NCBI GenBank assembly: GCA_023255875.1
Contig: JAGDVY010000032.1
Coordinates: 1-52,306 of the forward strand
DNA: 52,306 nucleotides
Direction: 5' to 3'
Origin: Hydrogenobacter sp.
GTDB taxonomy: Bacteria; Aquificota; Aquificia; Aquificales; Aquificaceae
Below are positions 1-9,157 of the stretch, in pieces (within the stretch, counting starts at the first letter, position 1; each line of letters begins with the position of its first letter). A model generated the notes under the pieces. It made no database searches and was not told the origin of the DNA. It saw only the letters and a list, made by a program, of their open reading frames with translations. Both the position numbers and the translations under genes were made by a program.

Positions 1-136
1 AGCTTCCTACTTCCATACCTGTGTGTCCACCTTTAGAACTTTCCATTTCAGCTATCCTAAAAAGGTATGGTAGCTTTCTTTTTATTTTTGATATCCACAG
101 CTCATCTTGAAAAAAAGGTTTTAAAAGGTCAGCCAA
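1..136 (-). CDS. Probable type II restriction endonuclease, ThaI-like, N-terminal part only
   Basis: An open frame runs leftwards off the window from a TTG at 134-136, giving 45 residues with no stop. A GAAAGG ribosome-binding sequence sits six bases upstream of the TTG, and an in-frame stop lies just before it, so TTG is the best start. The segment KLPYLFRIAEMESS followed by GMEVGS matches my memory of the N-terminus of ThaI-family restriction enzymes (KLPYLFQIAELESSRAG...GMEVGS). No catalytic residues are within the window. It is divergent from yvcK, with 70 bases between the starts. The coding frame is fairly sure; the family call rests on a short recalled motif. Confidence 0.5.
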   Translation of the reverse strand, partial: MADLLKPFFQDELWISKIKRKLPYLFRIAEMESSKGGHTGMEVGS

Positions 137-164
137 TTTTACCCTTTCACTTTGAATAATAGTT

Positions 165-200
165 TAAAATACTTCTGCAAGAGAAAAATTTCAAGGAGGT
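165..200 (+). promoter_or_regulatory. yvcK promoter -10 box and ribosome binding site
   Basis: TAAAAT at 165-170 is a plausible minus-10 box, and AAGGAGGT at 193-200 is a near-perfect Shine-Dalgarno six bases before the ATG at 207. No convincing minus-35 is visible. This gene therefore has a conventional leader, unlike many other first genes in the window. Confidence 0.45.
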
Positions 201-206
201 CCTTTT

Positions 207-1184
207 ATGAATGTAGTAGCTATAGGTGGTGGCACCGGACTTTCTAGCCTTCTGAGGGGGCTCAAAAAGGAGGTGGGGGAAAGGATAGAAAACCTATCCG
301 CTATAGTTACCGTTGCGGACAGTGGCGGAAGTACAGGAAGACTCAGAAAGGCTTACCATATACCAGCACCTGGAGACATAAGAAACTGTATAACTGCGCT
401 ATCAGAGAGTGAGGAAATTATGCAACAGCTTTTTCAGTATAGGTTCAAAGGAGGGGAGTTAGAGGGACACGCTTTTGGAAACTTATTCTTGGTAGCTCTT
501 TCTGACATTACAGGTAGCTTTATGACCGCTATAAAAATAGCCTCTCAGATCCTACGAACCAAGGGAGACATTATCCCAGCAACCCTTGATAACGTACACC
601 TGTGCGCAGAGTTTTCTGACGGAAAAGTTGTAGTAGGTGAAGAAGAGATAACCAATTACGGTAAAGAAAAAAAGGTAAAAATTAAGAGGATATGGATAGA
701 GCCGGAGAATACCCTTACACCCATAGAAGCCATTGCCAGGATAGAATCTGCGGACATGATCATCTTTGGTCCTGGAAGTCTCTACACAAGCATAATACCC
801 AACCTTCTGATAAAAGACATAAGACAAGCTGTTGAGAGGTCCAAAGCTTTGAAAGTTTTTATAGTCAACGCCATGACACAACCTGGTGAAACGGACGGCT
901 TTACCGCTTATGACCATCTTGCAACTTTTCTGGAACACTCAGGCATAAAAAAAGTAGATGTGGTTATAGTAAACACCAAGATGCCACCTAGTCCTATACT
1001 CAAAAGATACTTAGAAGAAGGACAAGAGCCAGTGATCCCAGATGTGGCAAAAATAGCAAAAGAAGGTTTTAGCGTTTTTGCGGAGGATCTCATAGGCGAT
1101 AAGGAAGATTTTGTAAGGCACGATCCAGACAGGCTTGCGGATCTTCTTATGAGAGTATATTACAATTATGCGATTCTTTCTTAA
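207..1184 (+). CDS. yvcK: YvcK/CofD-like gluconeogenesis factor family protein
   Basis: This 325-residue cytoplasmic protein begins with the nucleotide-binding motif [14 protein letters not shown] and continues with [13 protein letters not shown] and PGDIRNC, all typical of the YvcK/CofD-like Rossmann fold. [15 protein letters not shown], seen about residues 190-205, is another family hallmark. YvcK proteins bind UDP-sugars and influence carbon metabolism, cell shape and envelope synthesis. It is not the F420 enzyme CofD, which has a different C-terminus. Length is normal for the family. The start is set by a strong AAGGAGGT. Its last 17 bases overlap nadB, implying co-transcription. Confidence 0.9.
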   Translation: MNVVAIGGGTGLSSLLRGLKKEVGERIENLSAIVTVADSGGSTGRLRKAYHIPAPGDIRNCITALSESEEIMQQLFQYRFKGGELEGHAFGNLFLVALSDITGSFMTAIKIASQILRTKGDIIPATLDNVHLCAEFSDGKVVVGEEEITNYGKEKKVKIKRIWIEPENTLTPIEAIARIESADMIIFGPGSLYTSIIPNLLIKDIRQAVERSKALKVFIVNAMTQPGETDGFTAYDHLATFLEHSGIKKVDVVIVNTKMPPSPILKRYLEEGQEPVIPDVAKIAKEGFSVFAEDLIGDKEDFVRHDPDRLADLLMRVYYNYAILS

Positions 1185-2673
1185 TTTTGATACATCAAAA
1201 CTACCAGAAGATCAGGCAGATGTATTAGTGTGTGGTAGTGGTATTGCAGGGCTCACCACCGCTATAACCCTAATGGAATTAGGAATAAAACCAGTCATCC
1301 TAACAAGAGGTAAAGGAAACACTTACTACTCCCAAGGTGGTATAGCGGTTTGTGTGCATCCTCAGGACAGTCCTTTTTTGCATTTTTTGGATACTCAAAG
1401 GGCAGGCAGAGGTCTGTGTGATGAAAAGGCTCTTTCTGTGCTTGTTGATGAAGGCATTCAAAGAGTGTGCGATTTGGAAAGGTGGGGAGTAAAGTTTGAT
1501 CCAGATACTCACATGGAAGGTGGGCATTCCTTCCCAAGGGTGTTAAAAGTAAAAGATTACACAGGAAGAGCCATATACTCCACTCTTTACACAAAGGTAG
1601 AGAGCTTGGGCATTCCTATAATCACGGGTGAGTTGCAGGAGATCGTTGGAGAAGACAGGGTGCATGGTGTTCTTTACTATTCTGATGGTTTGAGGTTCAT
1701 AAGGGTAAAAGCTTTGGTGCTTGCTACAGGTGGAGCATCCAGCATGTTCCTTTACACCTCAAACCCTGTAAAAGTCAGGGGTGATGCCATAGGTATAGCT
1801 CTCAGGTGTGGTGTTAGCATTAAAAACCCAGAGTTTGTTCAGTTTCATCCCACCGTTGTAGAGGGAACTAACCTGCTTATATCCGAAGCGGTAAGGGGAA
1901 AGGGTGCTTTGCTGATAGATGACAAAGGAGAGAGGTTTGTAAATGAGCTTGAACCAAGAGACACGGTAGCAAGAGCCATATACAGAAAGATCAAGGAGGG
2001 AAGGAGAGTCTTCTTAGATGCGAGGCATTTGGGGGAAGACTTTTATCGTATGTTTCCTACAATAACAGGCATTCTAAAGGAAAGAGGGTTGGATCCAGCA
2101 AAAGACCTCATCCCTATAGTCCCAGCAGCGCATTACTTTATAGGTGGTGTGGAGGTGGATCTTTACTGCAGAACATCTCTTCCTGGACTCTATGCGGTGG
2201 GAGAATGTGCGTGCACAGGTGTTCATGGAGCAAATCGTCTGGCTTCTAACTCTCTGCTGGAGGGTGTAGTCTTTGGATACAGGACCGCTTACAGGATATA
2301 TCACGATATGAAGTTCTTATCTATAGAAAACTCAAACTTCAAAAGCCAAAGGGAAGCTCACATAAAACCTCCTTACACTTTTGAGGACCTAAGAAGGCTC
2401 ATGTGGTTTGCCTGCGGTTTAGAAAGGGAGGAAGAGACTCTATCCCAGGCTATAAACACATTAACAGAATGGCTAAAAAACTCCCAAAGATGGGAGGATA
2501 CCGTGGAAAACAGAGAGCTTTTTGACATAAGCCTTGTTGCCCTTTCCACCCTTAAGGGAGCTCTCAGAAGAAGGGAAAGCAGGGGTGTGCATTTTAGGAA
2601 GGACTACCCGTACGAAAGAGAGGAACTAAGAAAAGACACCATCATACACCCAGAGGAACTACTTAAACTCTAA
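1168..2673 (+). CDS. nadB: L-aspartate oxidase (quinolinate synthesis, NAD pathway)
   Basis: NadB oxidises L-aspartate to iminoaspartate, the first step of de novo NAD synthesis, with FAD as cofactor. The 501-residue protein shows the FAD Rossmann motif [13 protein letters not shown] near residue 22, the YYSQGGIAV segment, [11 protein letters not shown] with [12 protein letters not shown] (substrate region), and [23 protein letters not shown] near the C-terminus, all diagnostic of the succinate dehydrogenase/aspartate oxidase flavoprotein family. The helical C-terminal domain is present, so the gene is full length. NadB rather than SdhA is favoured by length and by the lack of neighbouring sdh genes. 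The start overlaps yvcK by 17 bases and has no strong Shine-Dalgarno, so expression is probably coupled to yvcK. It converges on the lipoprotein gene with a 15-base overlap. Confidence 0.92.
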   Translation: MRFFLNFDTSKLPEDQADVLVCGSGIAGLTTAITLMELGIKPVILTRGKGNTYYSQGGIAVCVHPQDSPFLHFLDTQRAGRGLCDEKALSVLVDEGIQRVCDLERWGVKFDPDTHMEGGHSFPRVLKVKDYTGRAIYSTLYTKVESLGIPIITGELQEIVGEDRVHGVLYYSDGLRFIRVKALVLATGGASSMFLYTSNPVKVRGDAIGIALRCGVSIKNPEFVQFHPTVVEGTNLLISEAVRGKGALLIDDKGERFVNELEPRDTVARAIYRKIKEGRRVFLDARHLGEDFYRMFPTITGILKERGLDPAKDLIPIVPAAHYFIGGVEVDLYCRTSLPGLYAVGECACTGVHGANRLASNSLLEGVVFGYRTAYRIYHDMKFLSIENSNFKSQREAHIKPPYTFEDLRRLMWFACGLEREEETLSQAINTLTEWLKNSQRWEDTVENRELFDISLVALSTLKGALRRRESRGVHFRKDYPYEREELRKDTIIHPEELLKL

Positions 2674-2949
2674 CCTCTGTGCAGGTGATACATACTGAAC
2701 ACACTCGTCCTTTAAAAGATTTTTAAGCTCAGAATAAGTCAAAGAGAGGATCAGGATATTCCCTTGCTTTGACTTTACTCTGTACTTTCCCTTTATCTCT
2801 TCTCCACAAGAAGGATCTTTCAATAGCACCTTAAAATCTCTTTCACCCTGATAGCCCTCTGAGTACATAACTCTTGCCTTCGGATCAAGCTTTTCTGTCA
2901 TGCTCGCACACGCAATAAGGAAGATCAGCAAAGTAGTTAAAACCCTCAC
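2659..2949 (-). CDS. Small predicted lipoprotein of unknown function
   Basis: This 96-residue protein starts with GTG and has a short signal peptide, [16 protein letters not shown], with a lipobox-like L-I-A-C at residues 11-14. The mature part is charged and rich in lysine, with two further cysteines (CGEE, DECVQ) that could form a disulfide. I do not recognise a family. It is divergent from the response regulator, with only 24 bases between start codons. TATATT or TATTAT lies 5 to 7 bases before the GTG and no Shine-Dalgarno is seen, so its mRNA is probably leaderless. The 3' end overlaps nadB by 15 bases. Confidence 0.7.
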   Translation of the reverse strand: MRVLTTLLIFLIACASMTEKLDPKARVMYSEGYQGERDFKVLLKDPSCGEEIKGKYRVKSKQGNILILSLTYSELKNLLKDECVQYVSPAQRLEFK

Positions 2950-2953
2950 AAGT

Positions 2954-2964
2954 TATAATATAAG
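2954..2964 (+). promoter_or_regulatory. Overlapping divergent -10 boxes between lipoprotein and response regulator genes
   Basis: TATAAT at 2954-2959 and an overlapping TATAAG at 2959-2964 face right toward the GTG at 2974. Read on the other strand, the same bases give TATTAT (2960-2955) and TATATT (2962-2957), facing left toward the GTG at 2949. Neither gene has a Shine-Dalgarno. One AT-rich element probably serves both directions. Confidence 0.45.
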
Positions 2965-2973
2965 TTAGAGACC

Positions 2974-3621
2974 GTGAGAGTGCTTCTTGTAGAAGATGAC
3001 AAACTTCTGGGGGAGTCACTAAAAGCTTACCTTGAAGAGAACGGGATTCATGTGGATCATGTTCATAATCCAAAAGAAGTACCAGAGATCCTTGAGTTTT
3101 CCCTGTACGATGTTATAGTTTTAGACCTAATAATGCCCCACATGTCCGGAGAGGAGCTGTTAAAAAAAATAAGAGAAAAGGATAACAAAACACCTATACT
3201 GATCCTCACCGCAAAGCATCGCATAGAAGATAAAGAAAGATGTTTTAGTATGGGAGCTGATGATTATTTGACCAAACCCTTTGAACCCAAAGAGCTACTC
3301 CTTAGGCTCAAGGCACTCTACAGAAGAAAGGTGGGAGATACCTCTTTAAAATTAGGTAGTGTTTGCGTGGATCTTGAAAGGGAAAGGGTACTAGTTGATG
3401 GCAAACCTATTAACCTCACAAGGAAAGACTGGCTACTCTTTAAGTTCTTAGTAGAGAATAGGGGTAGGTTTGTATCTTCTGAAGAGATACTCAATTATGT
3501 GTGGGGAGGACAGGCGGTAGGAGATGAGGTAGTAAGAGCCCACATAAAAAACCTTAGAAAACTCCTGCCAGAAGGCTTTATAATCTCCATGAAAGGAAGA
3601 GGATACAAGATTGAAGGTTGA
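2974..3621 (+). CDS. OmpR/PhoB-family response regulator
   Basis: This 215-residue two-component regulator has a receiver domain (residues 1-115) with the acidic pair EDD near residue 8, the phospho-acceptor aspartate in YDVIVLDLIMP near residue 51, and the conserved lysine in LTKPFEP. A C-terminal winged helix (about 125-215) contains RKDWLLFKFLVENRG, VVRAHIKNLRKLL and the final KGRGYKIEG typical of OmpR-type DNA-binding domains. The start is GTG. It overlaps the kinase gene by 11 bases, so the two make one operon and a cognate pair. The output genes are not evident; the divergent lipoprotein is a possible target by position only. Confidence 0.9.
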   Translation: MRVLLVEDDKLLGESLKAYLEENGIHVDHVHNPKEVPEILEFSLYDVIVLDLIMPHMSGEELLKKIREKDNKTPILILTAKHRIEDKERCFSMGADDYLTKPFEPKELLLRLKALYRRKVGDTSLKLGSVCVDLERERVLVDGKPINLTRKDWLLFKFLVENRGRFVSSEEILNYVWGGQAVGDEVVRAHIKNLRKLLPEGFIISMKGRGYKIEG

Positions 3622-4591
3622 AAGTTTTAAGTTTCTCCTTTACTTTGCCTTCACCATCGTAATCTCTCTGGCTCTTTTGAATACCCTCGTGTTTTATGAG
3701 CTAAAAAGGTTTGTAGAACTAAGTATTTACGAGCAAGCGTATGTCCATTATATAGCTTACACCCTTTCAGGGGGAGTATACAAAGGAAACGAGAACTTTT
3801 CAGTAAGTGAGAACTACGCTGGAAATAACTTCAGTTATGTCTTTAAAGACCCTACCAATCCCAACAAGTATATATATGTGAGCGTAAAGCACAATTACGC
3901 CAAGTCTATGATAGAAGGATTTTTTAAGAGTCTTCTCATCATGGAGTTTGTGGTTGTGTTTATCTTTTTGCTTGCGTTTCAGTTTATCATAGATAAGATA
4001 TTGGGTAAGCTAAAGGATCAAGAGGAGTGGACCAAAAGCCTTGTGGCATCTGTGGCACACAAATTTGGAAACTTTCTCTCCATTCAAAAGGTAAACCTCG
4101 CTATACTGAAAACAAAGTTAAAAGATGAGAAAATACTAAGCAGGTTAGAAAGGAGCCTATCAAAAGTTGAAAAGGACATGAACCTTATACTTCACTTGCT
4201 ACGAGAAGAGAAACAGATGGAAAGAGAATGGATCAGAGTTGACAAGCTCATATTGGAGATGTTAGAAGAGTTTGGAGAAGACCTTCAGGGAAAAAAAGTC
4301 ATATTTAGACCTGTGGAGACATATGTGTATGCAGATGAAACGGATATGAAAGATGTGCTTTACAACATAATAAGCAACGCAGTTAGGTATTCAAAAAGTA
4401 TCATTCACATAAAAACGCTAATGCGTAAAGGAAGCGTATGCTTAATATTCAGAAATGATATGGGGAATACCCAAGATCATGGACTTGGTGTGGGAACCAA
4501 ACTTGTGGAAAAAGTAGTTAAAAGACAAGGAGGTACTATGCACATCCGTATAAAGAAGTTCTATACGGTAGTAATTAAAATGAAAAGATGA
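3611..4591 (+). CDS. Sensor histidine kinase with atypical H box
   Basis: This 326-residue membrane kinase is read from a TTG that overlaps the regulator gene. Transmembrane segments lie at about residues 7-28 and 105-127, enclosing a roughly 75-residue periplasmic sensor. The dimerisation/phosphotransfer helix has SVAHKFGNFLS with the presumed phospho-acceptor His150. The residue after it is lysine, not the usual acidic residue, and the H-E-x-R-x-P pattern is absent. The ATPase domain keeps the N box (YNIISNAVRYS) and the G2 box (GLGVGTKLVEKV). The G1 region is reduced to NDMG, and the lid is very short. The signal is unknown. Confidence 0.87.
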   Translation: MKVESFKFLLYFAFTIVISLALLNTLVFYELKRFVELSIYEQAYVHYIAYTLSGGVYKGNENFSVSENYAGNNFSYVFKDPTNPNKYIYVSVKHNYAKSMIEGFFKSLLIMEFVVVFIFLLAFQFIIDKILGKLKDQEEWTKSLVASVAHKFGNFLSIQKVNLAILKTKLKDEKILSRLERSLSKVEKDMNLILHLLREEKQMEREWIRVDKLILEMLEEFGEDLQGKKVIFRPVETYVYADETDMKDVLYNIISNAVRYSKSIIHIKTLMRKGSVCLIFRNDMGNTQDHGLGVGTKLVEKVVKRQGGTMHIRIKKFYTVVIKMKR

Positions 4592-5106
4592 GCCTACTTC
4601 CTAACTTTATATCTTTTCTGAGGCTGTCCTTAGCACCTTTTATGCTGTATATGGACCCAAAGTACCTTCCTCTGTTTTTCTTTTTTATGGCTTTGACAGA
4701 CGCTTTGGATGGCTTTTTAGCAAGAAAATGGAATGCAGAAACTGAAATAGGAAAGGTCTTAGATCCATTGGCGGATAAGGTTTTTTTACTTATAGCCCTA
4801 TACTTGTGCTGTTTTGAGCTCAAAAGACTAAATGCGTTTGTGTTCTTTAGCCTACTTGGCAGAGACCTTTTCATAATTTTTGGATCATTACTCCTCTGGT
4901 TAAAACTGAAAAGTGTGCCCTCTCCTAGCTTTCTTGGAAAGATGAACACGGCGGTTTTGTCTTTGAGCGTGTTTGTTTGCATGATCTACCATTCCAACAC
5001 GTTGAGTATTATTCTCTCGGTGATCTGTCTTCTTTTTGTGTTTATGTCGTGGATAGACTATGCTCTTAAAGGTATAAAAACCCTTAAAAATCAAACTTCT
5101 TCCTGA
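4588..5106 (+). CDS. pgsA: CDP-alcohol phosphatidyltransferase, PgsA-like
   Basis: This 172-residue integral membrane protein carries the complete CDP-alcohol phosphotransferase signature, D-A-L-D-G-x2-A-R-x8-G-x3-D-x3-D, read as DALDGFLARKW followed by GKVLDPLADKVF. The family transfers a phosphatidyl group from CDP-diacylglycerol to an alcohol. Length, and the position of the motif near the N-terminus, fit phosphatidylglycerophosphate synthase best, but another acceptor cannot be excluded. Around five hydrophobic segments are visible. The ATG overlaps the kinase stop codon (ATGA), giving a three-gene operon. Its 3' end overlaps tamB by 23 bases on the opposite strand. Confidence 0.83.
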   Translation: MSLLPNFISFLRLSLAPFMLYMDPKYLPLFFFFMALTDALDGFLARKWNAETEIGKVLDPLADKVFLLIALYLCCFELKRLNAFVFFSLLGRDLFIIFGSLLLWLKLKSVPSPSFLGKMNTAVLSLSVFVCMIYHSNTLSIILSVICLLFVFMSWIDYALKGIKTLKNQTSS

Positions 5107-8100
5107 TCCTTATCTTGTACTCTTGCGCGTTGTTAGAGTAAATTCTTACTCCCACAGACGTGTTTGGTGTGATCCGTAAGTTGGCACCTCCATAAGTCTC
5201 CTTTGGGTCTTTCGCGGTGCTTTGTTGGTATTCTACGTTTAACCTGTTGGTGATATCCTTTGAGACCTTCGTGTTTACTGCAGCTTCACCTGTAGAACTG
5301 GTAGTGGGTGTGATGTTTATTTTGACATCAGTTCCTAACGCATTTTTTACACCCTCCACAAGTCTGTTAAACTCGGGAAATTCTGCTATCAAAGCGGAGT
5401 AGAGGGAAAGCAAACCTTCCCCTGTTCCACCTCCCAGTATTAGGCTTGTGAGCACTTCTCTTGTGTCTCTTGGTGGTTCTGATCTTACAAGAGCTTTGGG
5501 ATTATCAATATTTCCTTTTATGTCTATGATGATGTTGTAATCGGGTGTAGGTGATACCATAGTGATGTTGAGATTCTTTTCTTTGGGACTAAGCAAGAGC
5601 GTACCTTCCCTTATGTCAAACTCCTTATTAAAGTATGTTAGGCTACCTCCCATCAAGTTGAGTTTTATGCGATAATTGGGCTCATAAAGACTTCCTCCTA
5701 TATCTCCATCTGCATAGGTATAAACATACCCTTCTGGTAGGCTAACTCTTATGGGTTCTGGAGTAGAGAGCTTTATATTCAGTGTGATGAGCTTGTAAGC
5801 TTGAGGTTTCTCTTGGGACTTAGCATTAAGTTTTTTTACGCTTAGGTTCCCACTTAGCTCTACGTTAGCCTTTATATTTATATTCTTGTAGTTGGTAATG
5901 ATGCTTCCCTCTGTCTTTGCAAAGCCGTTAAACCTCACACTCTCTGATCTGAAAAGTGCAGGCAGATGCTCTGTGGTAAAGCTAAGGCTAAGCAGTTTGT
6001 CATCGCCAGAAAGGGTAAGTCTTGCATGTGTTCCATCACCACTAAGATGAGCAAAACCCTTCCAAATACTGTTGTTATAGATGACATACACTTTGCCCCT
6101 CATAGGCACTGCTATAAAGCGGGATCTTACTTCTATATCCTTTTTGGAGAAAACCTCCAGTTTTAGGTTATTTGTGTTTTTTTCAAAAGCGTAGTCAAGC
6201 TGTCCTTTGGCATAGGCAAGCAGTCTGCTTTTTACAAGTCCAGAGATACCATCTAAGTCCAAAGTTCCGTACGAAGACACACTCAGCTCACCCTTTTGGT
6301 AAGATAAACTTGCCACGCCTTTGATCAAACCCGTTATGTTTATGTTAGGTAAAGAAAAGCTTGAGTTTTTTATGTCTATGTATCCCTCGGACCTTGGTAT
6401 CTCTATGAGTTTTTCAGAATTAACACTTACCGTCAAACTTCCCAACTTTAAAATACCCTTATCTTCAGAACCCTCCAAAAGGCTATCTGCAAGCTCTACA
6501 TGGAAGAGCCCAAGCTTTGATGAAAAACCCTTAAGCACGCCCTTTAACTCCCCTTGAACCCTTTTAAGACTAAGTCTTATGGGAAAGCTATAGTTTCTAT
6601 AAATTCCATAACCCGCCAAATCTAAAGTGAGGTCCTTCCCCTTCCCATCAAGATGGTAATCTCCTTTAAGAGAAGCTTCCCCATGTTGGAACACTATGCT
6701 CCCCAAAGAACTATAAGATCCACCCTCCAGGTAATACCTTAAACTTCCCTTTGCGTATTTGAAGGAGTATTCCGCTTGGAGCGTATCCCCTTGAACCTTT
6801 CCCTTTACATCTACGTGAGGCACGTGAAATTTACCTTTTTTTATATCCTCAAGGCTTACGGAAAAACTGCCGTTCCATTTGTCTTTTTTGAAAAGATCAA
6901 GCTCCGCCTTTATACGAGCGCTTATATCTCCTCTTCGTGCTATTCCTTCCAAAGATCCATCTACTGCAAACTCAGAAGACAAGACCTTGACCTTTAGTCT
7001 GCCCGTTATATTTTTCCCCATAGCATCTAAGGAATACCCACTAAACACTAAAACACCTGTGAAACTCTTATCCTTTATTGATCCTTCCCCTTCTCCCCTT
7101 ACACCTTTCCCAAGAAACTCCACCCTGTACTTGTCATTGGCAAGATTCAGATCAAAGAGAATATCCCCCAAAGACATGCCACTGTAAATTGGATTTAAAA
7201 GCTTTCCCGTTCCTGAAGTGTAGATCTCACCATTTGCGTATCGCAATTTTCCCACATAGTTCAAGTAAGTGGAGAATTTGTCATATGAGTAGGGAAACAT
7301 ATAGGCTTGTACATTGCCATCAAAGTCCTTACCCACAAAAGAGCCAGACACGCTTATACTTGACGGATAATTCACAGAAAGATCAACTTTGCCCGCTCGT
7401 TTGGAGTAATCAAGGGAAATATCTATGCTAAAACCTTTGAAGTTTCTGTCTATGAGAAAAAGGTTATCCGAAAAACCCTTGAGAGATAAAAGCTTTTGTT
7501 TTAGATAAACCACTAACGAGCCAGACAGATCCAAACTAATGGGAGTTTGAGTTTTTAGCATGTAATTATCCACAGGAAGGTCTGTAAAGCTAACATGAAG
7601 TATTTCTTCTGGATGCCATCTGTAGTCCAAACTGGCATGGGTTTTTCCTGCGATAAATTCACCCGTTAGCCTTTTGTTCTTAAAAGTTCCCCTTCCACTA
7701 ACTGGACCTAAGTTTTTACCTTGGATCATCAGGTAATCTGCCTTTGCGATATAGTCCATACTGATAGAAGTGTAGTCTATGTTCCCAGATGCGGATATTC
7801 CTATTTTGGGAAGAGTGAGCATTTGGCTTTCGTATCCTTTTATAAAACCCGCTATGTGGAAATCTCCAGATTTACCTTTCCACCTTCCACTAAGACTAAA
7901 AAGGTAGTAAGGTCCCACTACCTGCGCTTCATCTACATAAAAAACTCCGTCCTTCACGTGAGCTCTCTTAAGAAAGACATAAAGCTCGTGAGTATGCCTT
8001 TCCTTCATGTAAAGAGCACGGGACCAGCCTTGGGAGATCAAAGTGGAGTTTTTGAGCTCTGCACCGTCTACAAATACGGTGATGCTGTCTCTCGCTGGGA

Positions 8101-8464
8101 GCGAGTTTATGGAAACATAAACCTTCCCAACACTAAGATTTACTCTCTCAGCAAGCTTTACCAAGTTAGTAAAATCGTAATCAAAAGGCTCTTTTGAAAT
8201 CTCTTTGCTTACCTCAATTACACTTACTTCACCTGCATGTATTTCTTCCGGATTTAAGCTCAAGGACCCTACATACACAAAAAGGGAGCTGTTGTGTAGC
8301 TTTGGTATGTAAATTAAAAACCTGTCAATAACAAGACTCTTTTTCTTTATGTCCCAATACAAACCCTTTGTTTCTACGTGCACACCCTTTAATAACAGGT
8401 AGGGCTTTACTATGGAAAAGTAAATTAGCAAAAGCAAAAGCAGGAAGTACCCTACATATTTCAT
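5084..8464 (-). CDS. tamB: TamB-like outer-membrane biogenesis / lipid transport protein
   Basis: This 1126-residue protein begins with one hydrophobic anchor (YFLLLLLLIYFSIVKPYLLL) and continues as a very long stretch of alternating beta strands, as expected for the AsmA/TamB hydrophobic-groove family. The C-terminal region with LNITMVSPTPDYNI, the IDIKGNIDNPKALVRSEPP segment, and a final strand-rich part ending in RKKFDF correspond to the TamB C-terminal domain (DUF490). TamB spans the periplasm and supports phospholipid transport and outer-membrane assembly. No TamA/BamA partner is adjacent. The start overlaps the upstream regulator stop by four bases, so the two are co-transcribed. Confidence 0.85.
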   Translation of the reverse strand: MKYVGYFLLLLLLIYFSIVKPYLLLKGVHVETKGLYWDIKKKSLVIDRFLIYIPKLHNSSLFVYVGSLSLNPEEIHAGEVSVIEVSKEISKEPFDYDFTNLVKLAERVNLSVGKVYVSINSLPARDSITVFVDGAELKNSTLISQGWSRALYMKERHTHELYVFLKRAHVKDGVFYVDEAQVVGPYYLFSLSGRWKGKSGDFHIAGFIKGYESQMLTLPKIGISASGNIDYTSISMDYIAKADYLMIQGKNLGPVSGRGTFKNKRLTGEFIAGKTHASLDYRWHPEEILHVSFTDLPVDNYMLKTQTPISLDLSGSLVVYLKQKLLSLKGFSDNLFLIDRNFKGFSIDISLDYSKRAGKVDLSVNYPSSISVSGSFVGKDFDGNVQAYMFPYSYDKFSTYLNYVGKLRYANGEIYTSGTGKLLNPIYSGMSLGDILFDLNLANDKYRVEFLGKGVRGEGEGSIKDKSFTGVLVFSGYSLDAMGKNITGRLKVKVLSSEFAVDGSLEGIARRGDISARIKAELDLFKKDKWNGSFSVSLEDIKKGKFHVPHVDVKGKVQGDTLQAEYSFKYAKGSLRYYLEGGSYSSLGSIVFQHGEASLKGDYHLDGKGKDLTLDLAGYGIYRNYSFPIRLSLKRVQGELKGVLKGFSSKLGLFHVELADSLLEGSEDKGILKLGSLTVSVNSEKLIEIPRSEGYIDIKNSSFSLPNINITGLIKGVASLSYQKGELSVSSYGTLDLDGISGLVKSRLLAYAKGQLDYAFEKNTNNLKLEVFSKKDIEVRSRFIAVPMRGKVYVIYNNSIWKGFAHLSGDGTHARLTLSGDDKLLSLSFTTEHLPALFRSESVRFNGFAKTEGSIITNYKNINIKANVELSGNLSVKKLNAKSQEKPQAYKLITLNIKLSTPEPIRVSLPEGYVYTYADGDIGGSLYEPNYRIKLNLMGGSLTYFNKEFDIREGTLLLSPKEKNLNITMVSPTPDYNIIIDIKGNIDNPKALVRSEPPRDTREVLTSLILGGGTGEGLLSLYSALIAEFPEFNRLVEGVKNALGTDVKINITPTTSSTGEAAVNTKVSKDITNRLNVEYQQSTAKDPKETYGGANLRITPNTSVGVRIYSNNAQEYKIRIRKKFDF

Positions 8465-9096
8465 TCAATGCCATGCATCTTCAAATTCTCCTTTATCTTA
8501 TGGAGAAGCTCCGCAGGATTCTTAATGGGATACTCCAACTCAGAGATTACCTCTTCTGCAGGTCTTCCCTTTATGAACACACCAGAGAGTTTTTCCTTTA
8601 TCTCTTCAGGTGAGTTTATGGGAAAATCTACGCCTTTTAGTCTTCTTAGTGTCATATAAGCCCAAGGTATGTCAAGAGCGTGAGCCACTCTTTCACAGTA
8701 ATCCATAAAGAGCTTAGACTCTTCCTGACCCTCTTTTATAAGCTTGTAGGCTAACTTGGCAAGTCCTCCAGCGGTGTGTACCTTCATCTCCTTTTTTTCC
8801 TCTTGAACAAGCTCCTCAAGTCTTTTTATCTTTTCCATGGTGATGGTGGGGTCTGCTCTGAGTATGTTCCTCACTGTCTGTCCTGTTAGTCCCACTATCT
8901 GTGCTATCTCCTGTTCTGTCTTTAGGTACTCTTCTCTTAGCACTACAGCGTAAGACGCCCTTACCAGAGAGGGGAGCCATGTGAGGGTCCTGTACTCCAC
9001 GAGCTTTGAAAAACCACCAAGCAGGTCAATGGCTTTCAGAAAGACCTTTGATACAAGAGCTTCCAGATCTTGTTCTACAGGCTTTACTTCTATCAT
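8461..9096 (-). CDS. Helix-turn-helix regulatory protein (KaiC-associated regulatory type?)
   Basis: This 211-residue soluble protein has a helix-turn-helix near residues 58-80 (EQEIAQIVGLTGQTVRNIL), preceded by WLPSLVRASYAVVLREEYLKT and followed by a helical, charged C-terminal half. The layout recalls a small family annotated as a probable regulatory domain found next to KaiC-like ATPases in archaea and Aquificales; I could not test that. No KaiC homologue is visible nearby. The start has a good GGAGGG at 9101-9106, and a TATAAT minus-10 at 9120-9115 gives a short normal leader. It heads an operon with tamB (ATGA overlap), so it may link regulation to envelope maintenance. Target unknown. 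Confidence 0.6.
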   Translation of the reverse strand: MIEVKPVEQDLEALVSKVFLKAIDLLGGFSKLVEYRTLTWLPSLVRASYAVVLREEYLKTEQEIAQIVGLTGQTVRNILRADPTITMEKIKRLEELVQEEKKEMKVHTAGGLAKLAYKLIKEGQEESKLFMDYCERVAHALDIPWAYMTLRRLKGVDFPINSPEEIKEKLSGVFIKGRPAEEVISELEYPIKNPAELLHKIKENLKMHGIE

Positions 9097-9114
9097 GTTT
9101 CCCTCCTGCCATTT

Positions 9115-9147
9115 ATTATACTCCTGTTATAATTTTACACAAGGAGG
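9115..9147. promoter_or_regulatory. Divergent promoters for the HTH regulator and the DsbC-like gene
   Basis: On the minus strand TATAAT (9120-9115) precedes the regulator. On the plus strand TATAAT (9128-9133) precedes AAGGAGG (9141-9147) and the ATG at 9158. The boxes are separated by seven bases and point away from each other. Both genes have Shine-Dalgarno sequences and short leaders. No clear minus-35 is seen on either side. Confidence 0.55.
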
Positions 9148-9157
9148 AACAAATAGT

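Noticed and set aside
6879-7187. Plus-strand frames inside tamB
   Set aside because: They are out-of-frame shadows of a long beta-rich gene, with no ribosome-binding sites or recognisable motifs.
8981-9157. Upstream extension of the DsbC-like gene
   Set aside because: It is the antisense of the HTH regulator gene; the ATG at 9158 with AAGGAGG and a signal peptide is the real start.
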